A stretch of DNA of 64,000 nt from NCBI RefSeq assembly GCF_001750105.1, contig NZ_CP014143.1:1471001-1535000 (forward strand). The letters run 5' to 3'. The translations under genes and the position numbers were made by a program. Source of the stretch: Microbulbifer aggregans. GTDB taxonomy: Bacteria; Pseudomonadota; Gammaproteobacteria; Pseudomonadales; Cellvibrionaceae. Of this stretch, positions 1-8,129 are shown piece after piece (the stretch's first letter is position 1; every line of letters begins with the position of its first letter). The notes under the pieces were generated by a model. That model made no database searches. It worked only from the letters and a program-made list of their open reading frames with translations, and was not told the DNA's origin.

Positions 1-1150
1 CCTGGCCGAGACCGTCACTGCCTGGTCTGCGGGTGCCGGCGTGGAAGAGGTTTTCGGTATCGGTGTTTTCCCTGGCCGGGTTGATGAAGCTCAGCCCACT
101 GCCGCTCGTGTGAATCTTCAGTGCGGGCCCGGCGGCATGGCGAATGGCATTGTCCAGCAGGATATCCAGCAGCAGTCCGGTCAGGCGAGGGTTGCCATTG
201 ACCGGCAGCTTTTCCGGCAGTGCCAGATCCAGTTGGAAATTCTCTCCTGCTGCGATCTCGCGCCGGGCCAGCAGCCTCTCTTCCAGTAGGGGGCGCAGGT
301 CGAAAGCGGAGCGCTCGATCGATTCGGCCCGCGCCAGTGCGAGCAGTGTGGTGACGGTCCTCTCCATGGCTGTCAGTGTCGACCAGAGTTCTTTTTTTTC
401 ACTGTCCTGTAGTTCGCGTTGCCGGGAGAGGGCAATGGTGTTGGTCGCTATGGCGAGGCCTGTGCGCAGCTCATGGCTGACATCGCGCGTAAACTCGGCT
501 TCCCGCTGTTGGGCCTGTTGCAGCTGGTTGAGGCTGCGCTCTAGCGTTCGCGCCAGGAAGCCGATCTCGTCCTGGTTACCGGTGGCGGAAAGTAGGACTG
601 GCTGTCGGTCATTGTGTTGCTGTTCCACTTCCCGGGCGAGGCCCAGTAGTGGGCGGATGGTGCGGGTGGCCAGTCGGTGTGCTAGCCACAGGGCCAGAGC
701 AGTGGTGGTGAGCAGTACCGCCAGTAACAACCATACGAGACGGCCGGACTGGCGCGATACCGTTAACAGGTTGCCCACGTCCGCAGCGAGTACCGGCCAA
801 CCGTCGAGTTCCAGCCGCCGCAGGTGGTAATGCTGTTCCCCGCTAACAAACAGCTCGGCGCTTTTCCGGCCGTCTGCCAGGGCAACCTGGAAGTTGTCTG
901 GAGCATCGTCGGTCGAGGCGTACAGGGAAAAATTGGGCAGTCGTGGTGCCGGCAGGGTGCCGCGGGTATGGAATTGTTGCTCGATATACCGGGCTTCGTC
1001 CGATATCAGGTTGTCGAGCAGCTGGTCCTCGATGACGTAAGCCGCCAGGATCCCGATACCGGTATAAACCAGGCAGAGCGCCAGGGTTAAGCTGCCGAAG
1101 ACCGTGAACACCCGTCGTTGCAGGCTCCGCTGCGGTTGTTCAGTCTTCAC
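1..1150 (-). CDS. Sensor histidine kinase of a two-component system (3' end outside the window)
   Basis: A membrane kinase that should phosphorylate the response regulator encoded just upstream of it. Reading the minus strand from a GTG at 1150, the protein has an N-terminal membrane segment, a periplasmic stretch, a second membrane segment (near 700-740), a HAMP-like linker and the H-box FTRDVSHELRT around 490-460, whose His is the phospho-acceptor. An N-box-like LLDILLDNAIRH follows near 140-180. The ATPase domain runs off the left edge, so the G boxes are missing. The gene overlaps the end of the regulator gene by 11 bases, the usual coupling for such pairs. The signal sensed cannot be told from sequence. 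The GTG start is inferred from the overlap and the hydrophobic N-terminus. Confidence 0.85.
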   Translation of the reverse strand, partial: MKTEQPQRSLQRRVFTVFGSLTLALCLVYTGIGILAAYVIEDQLLDNLISDEARYIEQQFHTRGTLPAPRLPNFSLYASTDDAPDNFQVALADGRKSAELFVSGEQHYHLRRLELDGWPVLAADVGNLLTVSRQSGRLVWLLLAVLLTTTALALWLAHRLATRTIRPLLGLAREVEQQHNDRQPVLLSATGNQDEIGFLARTLERSLNQLQQAQQREAEFTRDVSHELRTGLAIATNTIALSRQRELQDSEKKELWSTLTAMERTVTTLLALARAESIERSAFDLRPLLEERLLARREIAAGENFQLDLALPEKLPVNGNPRLTGLLLDILLDNAIRHAAGPALKIHTSGSGLSFINPARENTDTENLFHAGTRRPGSDGLGQ

Positions 1151-1862
1151 CGGGCTGCTCCAGCCGGTAGCCGATGTTGCTGATGGTGCGCAGCATGGGA
1201 TCCGGGAATGGCCGGTCCAACTGGCGCCGCAAGCTGTAAATATGGGATTTCAATGCGTCGCTGTCCGGCGGGTTGTCACCCCAGATGCGATGGCTGAGTT
1301 CCGCGCGGCTCAGTGGGTCGGGATAGGCGCAGGCCAGTTCCCAGAGGATGCTGGATGTAATGGCGGTGAGCCTGAGAGGCTGGCCATCGCGTTCCGCCTC
1401 GCGCCCGCGCCCGCGGACCTGCAGTGTGCCGATGCGGATCTCGTCCTTGCGGTGCAGCTCCCGGCGCCGTACCAGGGCTCTGCAGCGCAGTGCCAGCTCG
1501 CGCGGGTCGAAGGGCTTGCAGAGATAGTCGTCGGCGCCCGAATGGAAGCCCCGGGCCTTGTCATCGAAGGCATCGCGGGCGGTGAGCATCAATACCGGAG
1601 CGGTGACAGTGGCGCGCTTGCGGAACTCACGACACAGCTCCACACCGTCCATGTCCGGCAGGTTGAGGTCCAGCAGGATCAGATCGTAAATCTCTTCAAG
1701 CGCCAGTTGCAGGCCCAGTCGCCCGTTACCGGCAAAATCCACATTCCAGCCGTGCCCCTCGAGGAATTCGCCGGTCTGGCGGGCAAGGGTGGGATTGTCT
1801 TCGACCAGGAGTATCTTGAGGTTGTTCACCGGGGCTGTCCGATTGGCGAGATGGAAAGGCAT
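1140..1862 (-). CDS. OmpR-family response regulator
   Basis: DNA-binding regulator with an N-terminal receiver domain (about residues 14-130) and a C-terminal winged-helix domain (about 140-235). The receiver has the acidic pair in LLVEDN, the phospho-acceptor Asp in LILLDLNLPDMDG, the Thr in LMLTARDA and the Lys in DDYLCKPF, so it should be phosphorylated normally. The output domain ends in the typical TISNIGYRL. The first residues before KILLVEDN are longer than usual; a GTG at 1829 giving VNNLKILLVED is an equally good start, and neither has a clear Shine-Dalgarno site. It leads the two-gene operon with the kinase. A 14-bp tandem repeat lies just upstream. Target genes are unknown. Confidence 0.9.
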   Translation of the reverse strand: MPFHLANRTAPVNNLKILLVEDNPTLARQTGEFLEGHGWNVDFAGNGRLGLQLALEEIYDLILLDLNLPDMDGVELCREFRKRATVTAPVLMLTARDAFDDKARGFHSGADDYLCKPFDPRELALRCRALVRRRELHRKDEIRIGTLQVRGRGREAERDGQPLRLTAITSSILWELACAYPDPLSRAELSHRIWGDNPPDSDALKSHIYSLRRQLDRPFPDPMLRTISNIGYRLEQPGED

Positions 1863-1898
1863 TGTCGCAACATGCCGGTGAAATTGCAGTGAAAGACG

Positions 1899-1954
1899 GT
1901 CGGGCCGCGCAGGTCGGGCCGCGCAGGTCGGGCCGCGTAGGTCGGGCCGCGCAG
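1899..1954. repeat. Four tandem copies of a 14-bp GC-rich repeat
   Basis: The unit GTCGGGCCGCGCAG occurs four times head to tail at 1899-1912, 1913-1926, 1927-1940 (one C to T change) and 1941-1954, with a fifth partial GTCAGG after it. It fills the gap between the end of the SDR gene and the start of the response regulator gene, so it sits in the regulator's 5' region. It could be a slippage-prone minisatellite or a set of direct binding sites. Confidence 0.9.
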
Positions 1955-1980
1955 GTCAGGATGCCCTCGGCCTGGTCAAA

Positions 1981-2709
1981 TCAGATATTCAGGCTGCGCC
2001 CGCCATCCACGGCAATCACCTGTCCGCTAATATAAGACGGCTCGCTGATCAGGAAGCGCACCGTCCTGGCGATATCTGTTTCGCTGCCGGTACGGCCCAG
2101 CGGAATACGCGACAGCGTCCGTGCCTTGGCTTCTTCGTCCACGTCTTCTTGTTCCGGCCACAGGATAGCGCCGGGCGCCACGCCGTTGACCCGTACCTTC
2201 GGGGCCAGCTCCAGTGCCAGACTCTTGGTTAGCATGACCAGTCCTGCCTTGGCGGCACAGTAAATGGTGTGTTGGGGCATCGGCCGTTCGGCGTGGATGT
2301 CGATCATGTTGATGATCGAACCGCTGTTTTCAGTCAGGCTTGGTGTGAGTGCCTGGCTTAGGAAGAAAGGCGCCTTGAGGTTGCTGCCTACCAATTGGTC
2401 CCAGTCCCGCTCGTCGGCCTTGCCTACAGGCGTCGGATAAAAGGATGAGGCGTTGTTGACCAGCACGTCGACTCCACCCCAGAGTTCACACGCATGCTGA
2501 GCCAGCTGCTCGCAGCCGGCGGCGCTGTCCAGGTCGCTCTGCAGGGCAGCGGCGGAGTCCGGTCGCTGTTCATTCAATTCACGTACCAGCCGCTGGGCGG
2601 CGGAGGCGGAGCGCCGGTAATGAATGATGATGCGGTGATCGCGATGCAGCTCACGGGCGATAGCCCGGCCAAGTCGCGCGGCGGCGCCGGTGATCAGGAC
2701 ATTACGCAT
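1981..2709 (-). CDS. Pteridine reductase-like short-chain dehydrogenase
   Basis: NAD(P)H-dependent reductase of the SDR family, 242 residues. The Rossmann motif [10 protein letters not shown] is at residues 7-16, the NNAS segment near 85, and the catalytic YCAAK near 150. The residue that is Ser in most SDRs is replaced in an [10 protein letters not shown] segment carrying Asp, as in pteridine reductases such as PTR1 and FolM. That suggests reduction of dihydrobiopterin or dihydrofolate-type substrates in the cytoplasm. It overlaps the end of cca by 8 bases, so the two are co-translated. In Pseudomonas this neighbourhood also has folate genes (folB), which supports a pterin role, though folB is not in this window. 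Substrate is inferred, not shown. Confidence 0.85.
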   Translation of the reverse strand: MRNVLITGAAARLGRAIARELHRDHRIIIHYRRSASAAQRLVRELNEQRPDSAAALQSDLDSAAGCEQLAQHACELWGGVDVLVNNASSFYPTPVGKADERDWDQLVGSNLKAPFFLSQALTPSLTENSGSIINMIDIHAERPMPQHTIYCAAKAGLVMLTKSLALELAPKVRVNGVAPGAILWPEQEDVDEEAKARTLSRIPLGRTGSETDIARTVRFLISEPSYISGQVIAVDGGRSLNI

Positions 2710-3922
2710 GATATTCCTCCTTGACCCTGGCGATAGCTTCTATGCGGGCACGGTCCAGCGCCTTGCCCAGTTCTGCGCCCTCGAAGCCCTGCTCGATCAG
2801 GGGTTGCGGTGACACCTCGGCCGCGGCACTCCGTGCTGTGCGCAGGAAATCCACCTGCGGATACTCCCGGTCTTCCAGCCCCTCCCGTCCGCGAGCGTCC
2901 GCTTCGCAGGCCTGCAGGAAGTCGTCAAATCGGTGCGGACGGCGCAGGGCGTCCAGTGCGCGGAACATTTTCATGATGGTCTGCGGACGCAGTTCGAAGG
3001 CGCGGTGCGTGTGCAGGTGGTACTCACACACCCCCGCCGCCAATGCCGCGAGTTCCTTGGGGACGCGCCAGCGGCGACAGACATCCCTCACCAGTGGAAG
3101 GCCGGCCTTTTCGTGGCCGCGGTGGCTCGGCAGAACCTCTTCTGGGGTAATGCCCTTACCCAGGTCATGCAGCAGAACCGCGAAGCGCACCGGTAATTCA
3201 GCAGGGGCAGCCTTCAGAGCCAGCAGCAGGTGCTTGCCGGTGTCGATCTCGGGGTGATGCAGAGGCGGTTGCGGGACCCCAAACAGGCGGTCCACCTCCG
3301 GGAGCAGTATCTTTAGTGCGCCGCATTCGCGTAGCACCAGTATGAATACATCCGGATCCGGCTCCGTCAGTGCGCGACTGATCTCTTTCCATACCCTTTC
3401 CGCCACCAGGTGTTCGACTTCCCCGGCTGCCACCATCTGGCGCATCAGTGCCATTGTGTCTTCCGAGACAGTGAAGCCCAGGTGGTGGTAGCGGGCGGCA
3501 AAGCGGGCGACCCGCAGAATGCGGAGTGGATCTTCGGCAAACGCGGGCGAGACATGGCGCAGTTGGCGAGCCTCAAGATCGGCGCGGCCGCCATAGGGGT
3601 CGATCAGTTCTCCGCTTTCACTTTCCGCCATCGCATTGATGGTGAGGTCGCGGCGCAACAGGTCCTGCTCCAGTGTCACGTCCGGCGCCGCGTGCACACT
3701 GAAGCCGCCGTAACCATGCCCGCTCTTGCGCTCAGTACGCGCCAGCGCGTACTCCTCGCTGGTCTCGGGGTGGAGAAAAACCGGGAAGTCTTTGCCGACC
3801 GGGGTGTAGCCCAGCGCCTTCATGCGGGATTCGTCAGCGCCGACAACGACCCAGTCGCGTTCGTGTATTGGGCGGCCGAGTAGTTTGTCGCGGACGGCAC
3901 CGCCTACCAGGTAGGTTTTCAT
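2702..3922 (-). CDS. cca: Multifunctional CCA-adding tRNA nucleotidyltransferase
   Basis: Adds or repairs the CCA end of tRNAs from CTP and ATP without a template. The 406-residue protein starts [15 protein letters not shown], the class II nucleotidyltransferase head with the GGxVRD motif, followed by the [10 protein letters not shown] motif near residue 110. An HD domain follows, with [10 protein letters not shown] and HDLGKG near 225-260; in E. coli this part adds phosphatase and phosphodiesterase activity. Length matches E. coli Cca (412). The reading frame continues upstream of 3922 but that part has no family similarity, so the ATG at 3922 is chosen. It is first in a two-gene operon with the SDR gene. 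The leader upstream contains a candidate small RNA and terminator. Confidence 0.96.
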   Translation of the reverse strand: MKTYLVGGAVRDKLLGRPIHERDWVVVGADESRMKALGYTPVGKDFPVFLHPETSEEYALARTERKSGHGYGGFSVHAAPDVTLEQDLLRRDLTINAMAESESGELIDPYGGRADLEARQLRHVSPAFAEDPLRILRVARFAARYHHLGFTVSEDTMALMRQMVAAGEVEHLVAERVWKEISRALTEPDPDVFILVLRECGALKILLPEVDRLFGVPQPPLHHPEIDTGKHLLLALKAAPAELPVRFAVLLHDLGKGITPEEVLPSHRGHEKAGLPLVRDVCRRWRVPKELAALAAGVCEYHLHTHRAFELRPQTIMKMFRALDALRRPHRFDDFLQACEADARGREGLEDREYPQVDFLRTARSAAAEVSPQPLIEQGFEGAELGKALDRARIEAIARVKEEYHA

Positions 3923-4045
3923 GCTAGGGGCCCCGCTGGCGGGGAGAAGAGGGGCCGGTGGGTACCGAGTACAGCCATAAATCCATCTATGCCGGCTTTG
4001 ACCGCGGACAGCGGTATGAAAAGGAGTGCGGGATTTTGGCAAGAT

Positions 4046-4077
4046 AAAAAAAAGGCCCCGAAAAAACAAGGGGGCCC
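4046..4077 (-). terminator. Intrinsic terminator upstream of cca
   Basis: On the minus strand GGCCCC (4076-4071) pairs with GGGGCC (4059-4054) around an 11-nt loop and is followed directly by eight T residues (4053-4046). It stops leftward transcription 124 bases before the cca start codon. No leftward protein gene lies immediately to its right, so it must end a short transcript or attenuate the cca leader. Confidence 0.8.
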
Positions 4078-4197
4078 AGGGTCTTAGGGTATTCGTGTTG
4101 GGAGGGGTGTTTGCCATTCCTGTCGGCGGCCAAATGGCGGCGCCTGACGGAAAAGTAAACATGCAATCCGGGACTAAGACCTGCGTCGCCGGAAGTT
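4046..4197 (-). ncRNA. Candidate small RNA (about 150 nt) or cca leader RNA
   Basis: A short transcription unit is bounded by a promoter (4204-4231) and an intrinsic terminator (4046-4077). The predicted RNA can close on itself: GGTCTTAG at its 5' side (minus-strand bases 4181-4174) is perfectly complementary to CTAAGACC (4087-4080) just before the terminator stem. The enclosed part is GC-rich with further stem possibilities. A 72-codon frame from 4205 crosses the region, but its ATG lies in the -10 element and it resembles nothing known, so a non-coding RNA is preferred. It might instead be a terminator-containing cca leader. The family is not recognised. Confidence 0.4.
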
Positions 4198-4203
4198 GTG
4201 ACC

Positions 4204-4231
4204 ATTTTATTTAACCTGTCTTACCTGTCAA
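4204..4231 (-). promoter_or_regulatory. Sigma70 promoter of the candidate small RNA/cca leader
   Basis: On the minus strand TTGACA (4231-4226) is followed after 16 bases by TAAAAT (4209-4204), close to consensus. The spacer and -35 carry a direct repeat, plus-strand ACCTGTC at 4214-4220 and 4223-4229, that could be an operator. Confidence 0.6.
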
Positions 4232-4309
4232 CTGTACCTTAGCGTTTTTTATTGAGGGGTTGCCGATCTGCTTCGTCAATACTCTATAAAGCCGAGTTTC
4301 AGCCTGGTT

Positions 4310-4338
4310 TTGCAGGTTTCGGCAGCATAATTTATAAG
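4310..4338 (+). promoter_or_regulatory. Probable promoter of the HTH-receiver gene
   Basis: TTGCAG (4310-4315), 17-base spacer, TATAAG (4333-4338). It would give a leader of about 110 bases before the ATG at 4457 and is divergent from the small RNA promoter. The rest of the gap 3923-4456 shows no credible protein gene. Confidence 0.45.
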
Positions 4339-4456
4339 GGTGCCCGGTGTTGGCAGGATAAATTCGCGCTAGGCTGCTTGTTTGCGTCGATAGTTGCGGT
4401 GGTTTTTATCCGGGGTACCTGTCAGTGTTTGCAGGATGTTTGGGGGAATTCTAAAA

Positions 4457-5023
4457 ATGAACGAACTGCATGTGCTCACAACCGGCGAAGCAGCACGCTA
4501 CTGCGGGGTCAATTTCCGCACCGTGATTCGCTGGATTGAGCGGGGGCAGCTCAAAGCCTACAAATTGCCGGGTCGTGGAGACCACCGGATCTGCGTCGAG
4601 GATTTCGTGGGGTTCCTGCGGGATAACGCCATGCCGGTGCCAAGCGAACTGGCGGTCGCCAGTCGTAAGGTGCTCCTGCTGACCGCAGATCCGGAGATTG
4701 CTGGAACCGGCCGCCAGGGTCTGCAGCAGGCGGGATGTGAAGTGGAAGTGGCCGGGGATAGCTTTGTAGCCGGTACTATGATGGCGGCCTGCAAGCCGGC
4801 GCTACTGGTACTGGATGCCAACCTGAGCCAGCTGAACGGTTTCCAGATCCTCGATCACCTGCGATCCCGCAGTGAATTCGCCAATATGCATGCGGTAGTC
4901 GTGGCGCCTGCCAATGACCACAATCAGCAGCGCTGGCTCGATGCTGGTGCCGATGCAGTGGTGACCACCCCTGTTGATCGCAACGAGCTAGTGGCCAAGG
5001 TCAAATTGCTGCTGGAAATCTGA
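4457..5023 (+). CDS. Excisionase/MerR-type DNA-binding domain fused to a degenerate receiver domain
   Basis: A 188-residue regulator. Residues 5-55 (LTTGEAARYCGVNFRTVIRWIERGQLKAYKLPG in two parts, ending DHRI) match the small helix-turn-helix used by excisionases and BldC-like proteins. Residues 70-188 form a CheY-like fold. The phospho-acceptor is Asp120 in VLDAN, but the acidic pair is reduced to TADPE and the conserved Lys is Thr171 (VVTTPV), and the usual Thr/Ser is Ala (VVVAPAND). Phosphorylation is therefore doubtful, and the receiver may act by dimerisation or protein contact. The ATG at 4457 has GGGGGA nine bases upstream; an ATG at 4433 lacks one. No kinase gene is adjacent. Target genes are unknown. 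Confidence 0.85.
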   Translation: MNELHVLTTGEAARYCGVNFRTVIRWIERGQLKAYKLPGRGDHRICVEDFVGFLRDNAMPVPSELAVASRKVLLLTADPEIAGTGRQGLQQAGCEVEVAGDSFVAGTMMAACKPALLVLDANLSQLNGFQILDHLRSRSEFANMHAVVVAPANDHNQQRWLDAGADAVVTTPVDRNELVAKVKLLLEI

Positions 5024-5110
5024 TTTCCAGCTTTCGCCGGGGCGGCCGCTCGTGCCGCGCCTGCTGTCTTCCTGGTGTACTCCGACGCCAGAAGCCTTTG
5101 CTGCCGCCGA

Positions 5111-6691
5111 TCAGATCGGTTTTGGGATCAGCATCGGCTCATCTTCACTGTCCATACGGTCACGTCCCTTTTCTGGGCAGTGATAACTGGCTGTGACTTC
5201 ATCATCATGCAAACTGTGCAGGTGCACATCGAAGCCCCACAGGCGGTGTAGGTGTCGCATGACCTCGGGCGAATCCTTTCCCAGTGGGCGGCGACGGTAC
5301 TGGGTGTGGTGCAACGTCAGCGAGCGATCGCCGCGGGTATCCACGGAGTAGACCTGGATATTGGGCTCCCGGTTACCCAGGTTGTACTGGCCTGCCAGGT
5401 CCGCCCTCAGTTGCCGGTAGCCATCTTCGTCGTGGATGGCGCTGACGACAATCTCATTCTCCCGATCGTTGTCACTGATGCAGAACAGTTTCATGTCCCG
5501 CATCACTTTCGGTGACAGAAACTGCAGGATGAAGCTTTCATCTTTGAAGTCGCGCATGGCGAACTGCAGTGTTTCCTTCCAGTTACTACCTGCGATGTCC
5601 GGGAACCACGCCCGGTCTTCGTCCGTTGGCTCCTCACAGATGCGGCGCAGATCGCTGAAGATGCTGAACCCGAGGGTATAGGGGTTGATGCCATTGAAAT
5701 AGGGGCTGTCGAATGGCGGCTGGTAGATCACATTGGTGTGACTCTGCAGGAACTCCATCATGAAGCCCTCGGTCACACGCCCACGGCGATACAGCTCGGA
5801 CAGCAATGTATAGTGCCAGAAGGTGGCCCAGCCTTCGTTCATCACCTGGGTCTGGCGCTGTGGATAGAAATACTGCGCCAGTTTTCGCACGATGCGGACC
5901 AGTTCCCGCTGCCAGTTCTCCAGCAGGGGTGCATTTTTTTCGATGAAATAGAGCAGGTTTTCCTGCGGCTCTTCCGGAAAGCGGTGATCGGGTACCGTTT
6001 CAGGCCCGTTGCCCATCTTGGGAATCGTGCGCCATAGATCGTTCAGTTGGCGCTGGCGGTACTCTTCACGCTCTTTCTGCCGACGCTCCTCTTCCACCGC
6101 CGAAATAGGGTAGGGACGCTTGTAGCGGTCGACGCCATAGTTCATCAATGCGTGACAGGAGTCGAGGATCGCTTCCACCTCCTCCACGCCGTGGCGCTCC
6201 TCGCATCTGGCGATATAGTTTTTGGCAAACAGCAGGTAGTCGATGATGCTGCTGGCATCTGTCCAGCTGCGGAACAGGTAGTTGCCCTTGAAAAAGGAAT
6301 TGTGACCGTAGCTGGCGTGTGCGATCACCAGTGCCTGCATCGTCATGGTGTTTTCTTCCATGAGGTAGGCGATGCAGGGGTTGGAGTTGATGACGATCTC
6401 GTAGGCGAGCCCCATCAGGCCGCGCTGGTAATTGTTTTCGACACTGATGAACTGCTTGCCGAAGGACCAGTGGTTATAGCCCACGGGCATACCGACGGAA
6501 GAGTAGGCATCCATCATCTGTTCTGAGCTGATGATCTCGATCTGGTTAGGATAGGTGTCGAGGCCGAACTCTTCCGCCAGCTGGGCGATGGCACGGTCAT
6601 ACTCCTGAATCAGCTCAAAGGTCCACTCGGAGCTGGTGGAGATCGGCCCTTCCGATTTGGCATCCGGGGCTGTAGGAAACTTATCGAGCAT
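5111..6691 (-). CDS. SpoVR family protein (YcgB-like)
   Basis: Cytoplasmic protein of the SpoVR/YcgB family, 526 residues, close to the usual length of about 510. The family was named for a Bacillus spore cortex gene, but in proteobacteria it forms a stress-response module with a PrkA-type kinase and YeaH. Recognisable conserved stretches are GYNHWSFGKQF near residue 70, INSNPCIAYLMEEN near 105 and NEGWATFWHY near 270. The start ATG at 6691 overlaps the stop of the upstream yeaH-like gene by one base (TAATG), so the two are coupled. The frame extends further upstream inside yeaH without family similarity. Biochemical activity is not established. Confidence 0.93.
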   Translation of the reverse strand: MLDKFPTAPDAKSEGPISTSSEWTFELIQEYDRAIAQLAEEFGLDTYPNQIEIISSEQMMDAYSSVGMPVGYNHWSFGKQFISVENNYQRGLMGLAYEIVINSNPCIAYLMEENTMTMQALVIAHASYGHNSFFKGNYLFRSWTDASSIIDYLLFAKNYIARCEERHGVEEVEAILDSCHALMNYGVDRYKRPYPISAVEEERRQKEREEYRQRQLNDLWRTIPKMGNGPETVPDHRFPEEPQENLLYFIEKNAPLLENWQRELVRIVRKLAQYFYPQRQTQVMNEGWATFWHYTLLSELYRRGRVTEGFMMEFLQSHTNVIYQPPFDSPYFNGINPYTLGFSIFSDLRRICEEPTDEDRAWFPDIAGSNWKETLQFAMRDFKDESFILQFLSPKVMRDMKLFCISDNDRENEIVVSAIHDEDGYRQLRADLAGQYNLGNREPNIQVYSVDTRGDRSLTLHHTQYRRRPLGKDSPEVMRHLHRLWGFDVHLHSLHDDEVTASYHCPEKGRDRMDSEDEPMLIPKPI

Positions 6692-7968
6692 TACGCGGCC
6701 ACCTTCTGGCTGAACAGTTGGCGGAACACCGGGTAGATGTCCTTGAGGTCGACTATCTGCTCCATGGCAAAGTGTTCCGGGAAGATAGCGCGCACGCTTT
6801 CGTACTCCTCCCATAGGGCCTGGTGGTCACGGGGGGTAATCTCCACGTAGGAGAAGTACTGCACGTGAGGCATGATGTCGTCGATCAGGATCTTGTGGCA
6901 GGTACTGGAATCGTCGTTCCAGTTGTCGCCATCAGAAGCCTGGGCGCCGTAGATGTTCCATTCGCTGGCGGGATACCGCTCCTGCATGATGCGGCGCATC
7001 AGTTTCAGTGCACTGGACACAATGGTGCCGCCGGTTTCGCGGGAGTAGAAGAACTCCTCTTCATCCACTTCCTTGGCGCTCGTATGGTGTCTGATAAATA
7101 CCACTTCCGTGTATTCGTAACTCCTTTGCAGAAACAGGTAGAGAAGCAGGAAGAAGCGCTTGGCCATGTCCTTGGTGGCCTGGTTCATGGAACCGGAGAC
7201 ATCCATCAGGCAGAACATGACCGCCTTCGAACGCGGTTTTGGTTGCTTGACCAGCAGGTTGTATTTCAGGTCAAAATCATCGAGGAAAGGCACCTTGTCG
7301 ATACGGGCGCGCAATTCAGCAATACGTTTGCCCAGCGCATCCAGCTTACGCTGGTCCCGTAGGGCGGTTTCTTTGTGCTCCTCGCGCTCGAACTCTTCTT
7401 CCAGTTCACGCAGGTTGCGGCGTTTGCTGCTGGTGAGCGCTATGCGGCGGGCGTTTGCAGCGCGCAGTGAACGCACAACGTTGAGTCGCCCCGGGGTTCC
7501 CTCGTTGCTGAAACCGGCGCGGACCATCTTGAAGGACTCGTTGCCCGCCAGCCGACGTTTGATCATGTTGGGTAGTTGTAATCCCTCGAACATGAAGTCG
7601 AGGAACTCTTCCTGGGAGATCTGGAAGACAAAGTCATCCACCCCCTCGCCACTGTCGCTGGCACCGCCACCTCCGCCGCCACCACCCTGCTGGCCCTGGC
7701 GGGGGATTCGGTCACCGGAGATAAACTCCCGGTTGCCGGGCAGGACGCGCTCTACATGTCCTCCAGGCCCATGATTGAACACCGGTTCGCTGATATCTCT
7801 AGTGGGAATACTGATTCGCTCGCCTTTATCCATATCGGTAATGGAGCGATTGGTCATGGCCTCACCGACGGCCTTTTTGATGTGGGCTTTGTAGCGCCGG
7901 AGGAAACGCTGCCGGTTGACGGTGCTTTTTTTCTTGCCATTCAACCGGCGGTCGATGATGTAGCTCAT
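6691..7968 (-). CDS. yeaH: YeaH/YhbH family protein (DUF444)
   Basis: 425 residues, matching E. coli YeaH (427). The start is [15 protein letters not shown] at 7968. A Gly-rich linker with eight consecutive glycines lies near residues 95-102. The C-terminal half carries a von Willebrand A-like metal site, with DVSGSM near residue 250 and GGTIVSSAL near 310, suggesting a divalent-metal-dependent protein interaction domain. It is the middle gene of the yeaG-yeaH-spoVR operon. In E. coli and Pseudomonas these genes are induced under starvation and stress and act together with the kinase. The exact partner or substrate is unknown. Confidence 0.93.
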   Translation of the reverse strand: MSYIIDRRLNGKKKSTVNRQRFLRRYKAHIKKAVGEAMTNRSITDMDKGERISIPTRDISEPVFNHGPGGHVERVLPGNREFISGDRIPRQGQQGGGGGGGGASDSGEGVDDFVFQISQEEFLDFMFEGLQLPNMIKRRLAGNESFKMVRAGFSNEGTPGRLNVVRSLRAANARRIALTSSKRRNLRELEEEFEREEHKETALRDQRKLDALGKRIAELRARIDKVPFLDDFDLKYNLLVKQPKPRSKAVMFCLMDVSGSMNQATKDMAKRFFLLLYLFLQRSYEYTEVVFIRHHTSAKEVDEEEFFYSRETGGTIVSSALKLMRRIMQERYPASEWNIYGAQASDGDNWNDDSSTCHKILIDDIMPHVQYFSYVEITPRDHQALWEEYESVRAIFPEHFAMEQIVDLKDIYPVFRQLFSQKVAA

Positions 7969-8030
7969 GTTACTGCCTCTGACCAGTGCGTGGCAGCGGT
8001 GGGTTTGAGGAGGCAGTCGGCGCAGATGGG

Positions 8031-8053
8031 TTCCCACCTGACACTGGTGGGAA
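8031..8053. other. Stem-loop between the kinase and yeaH genes
   Basis: TTCCCACC (8031-8038) and GGTGGGAA (8046-8053) form a perfect 8-bp stem with a 7-base loop in the 161-base gap inside the operon. There is no T-run, so it is more likely an mRNA stability or processing element than a terminator. Confidence 0.5.
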
Positions 8054-8129
8054 ACGCAAATGCTCTGGCTGACTCCTGTCGCCACCGCCGGGCGTGCCTA
8101 AAAGGCGACGCCCCGCGAGTACTGCCGGG

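Noticed and set aside
3923..4162. N-terminal extension of Cca
   Set aside because: The extra 80 residues have no nucleotidyltransferase similarity, and the ATG at 3922 gives the conserved GGAVRD start.
3987..4205. 72-codon frame on the minus strand upstream of cca
   Set aside because: Its ATG lies in the -10 element of the predicted promoter and it runs through the terminator; it has no recognisable features.
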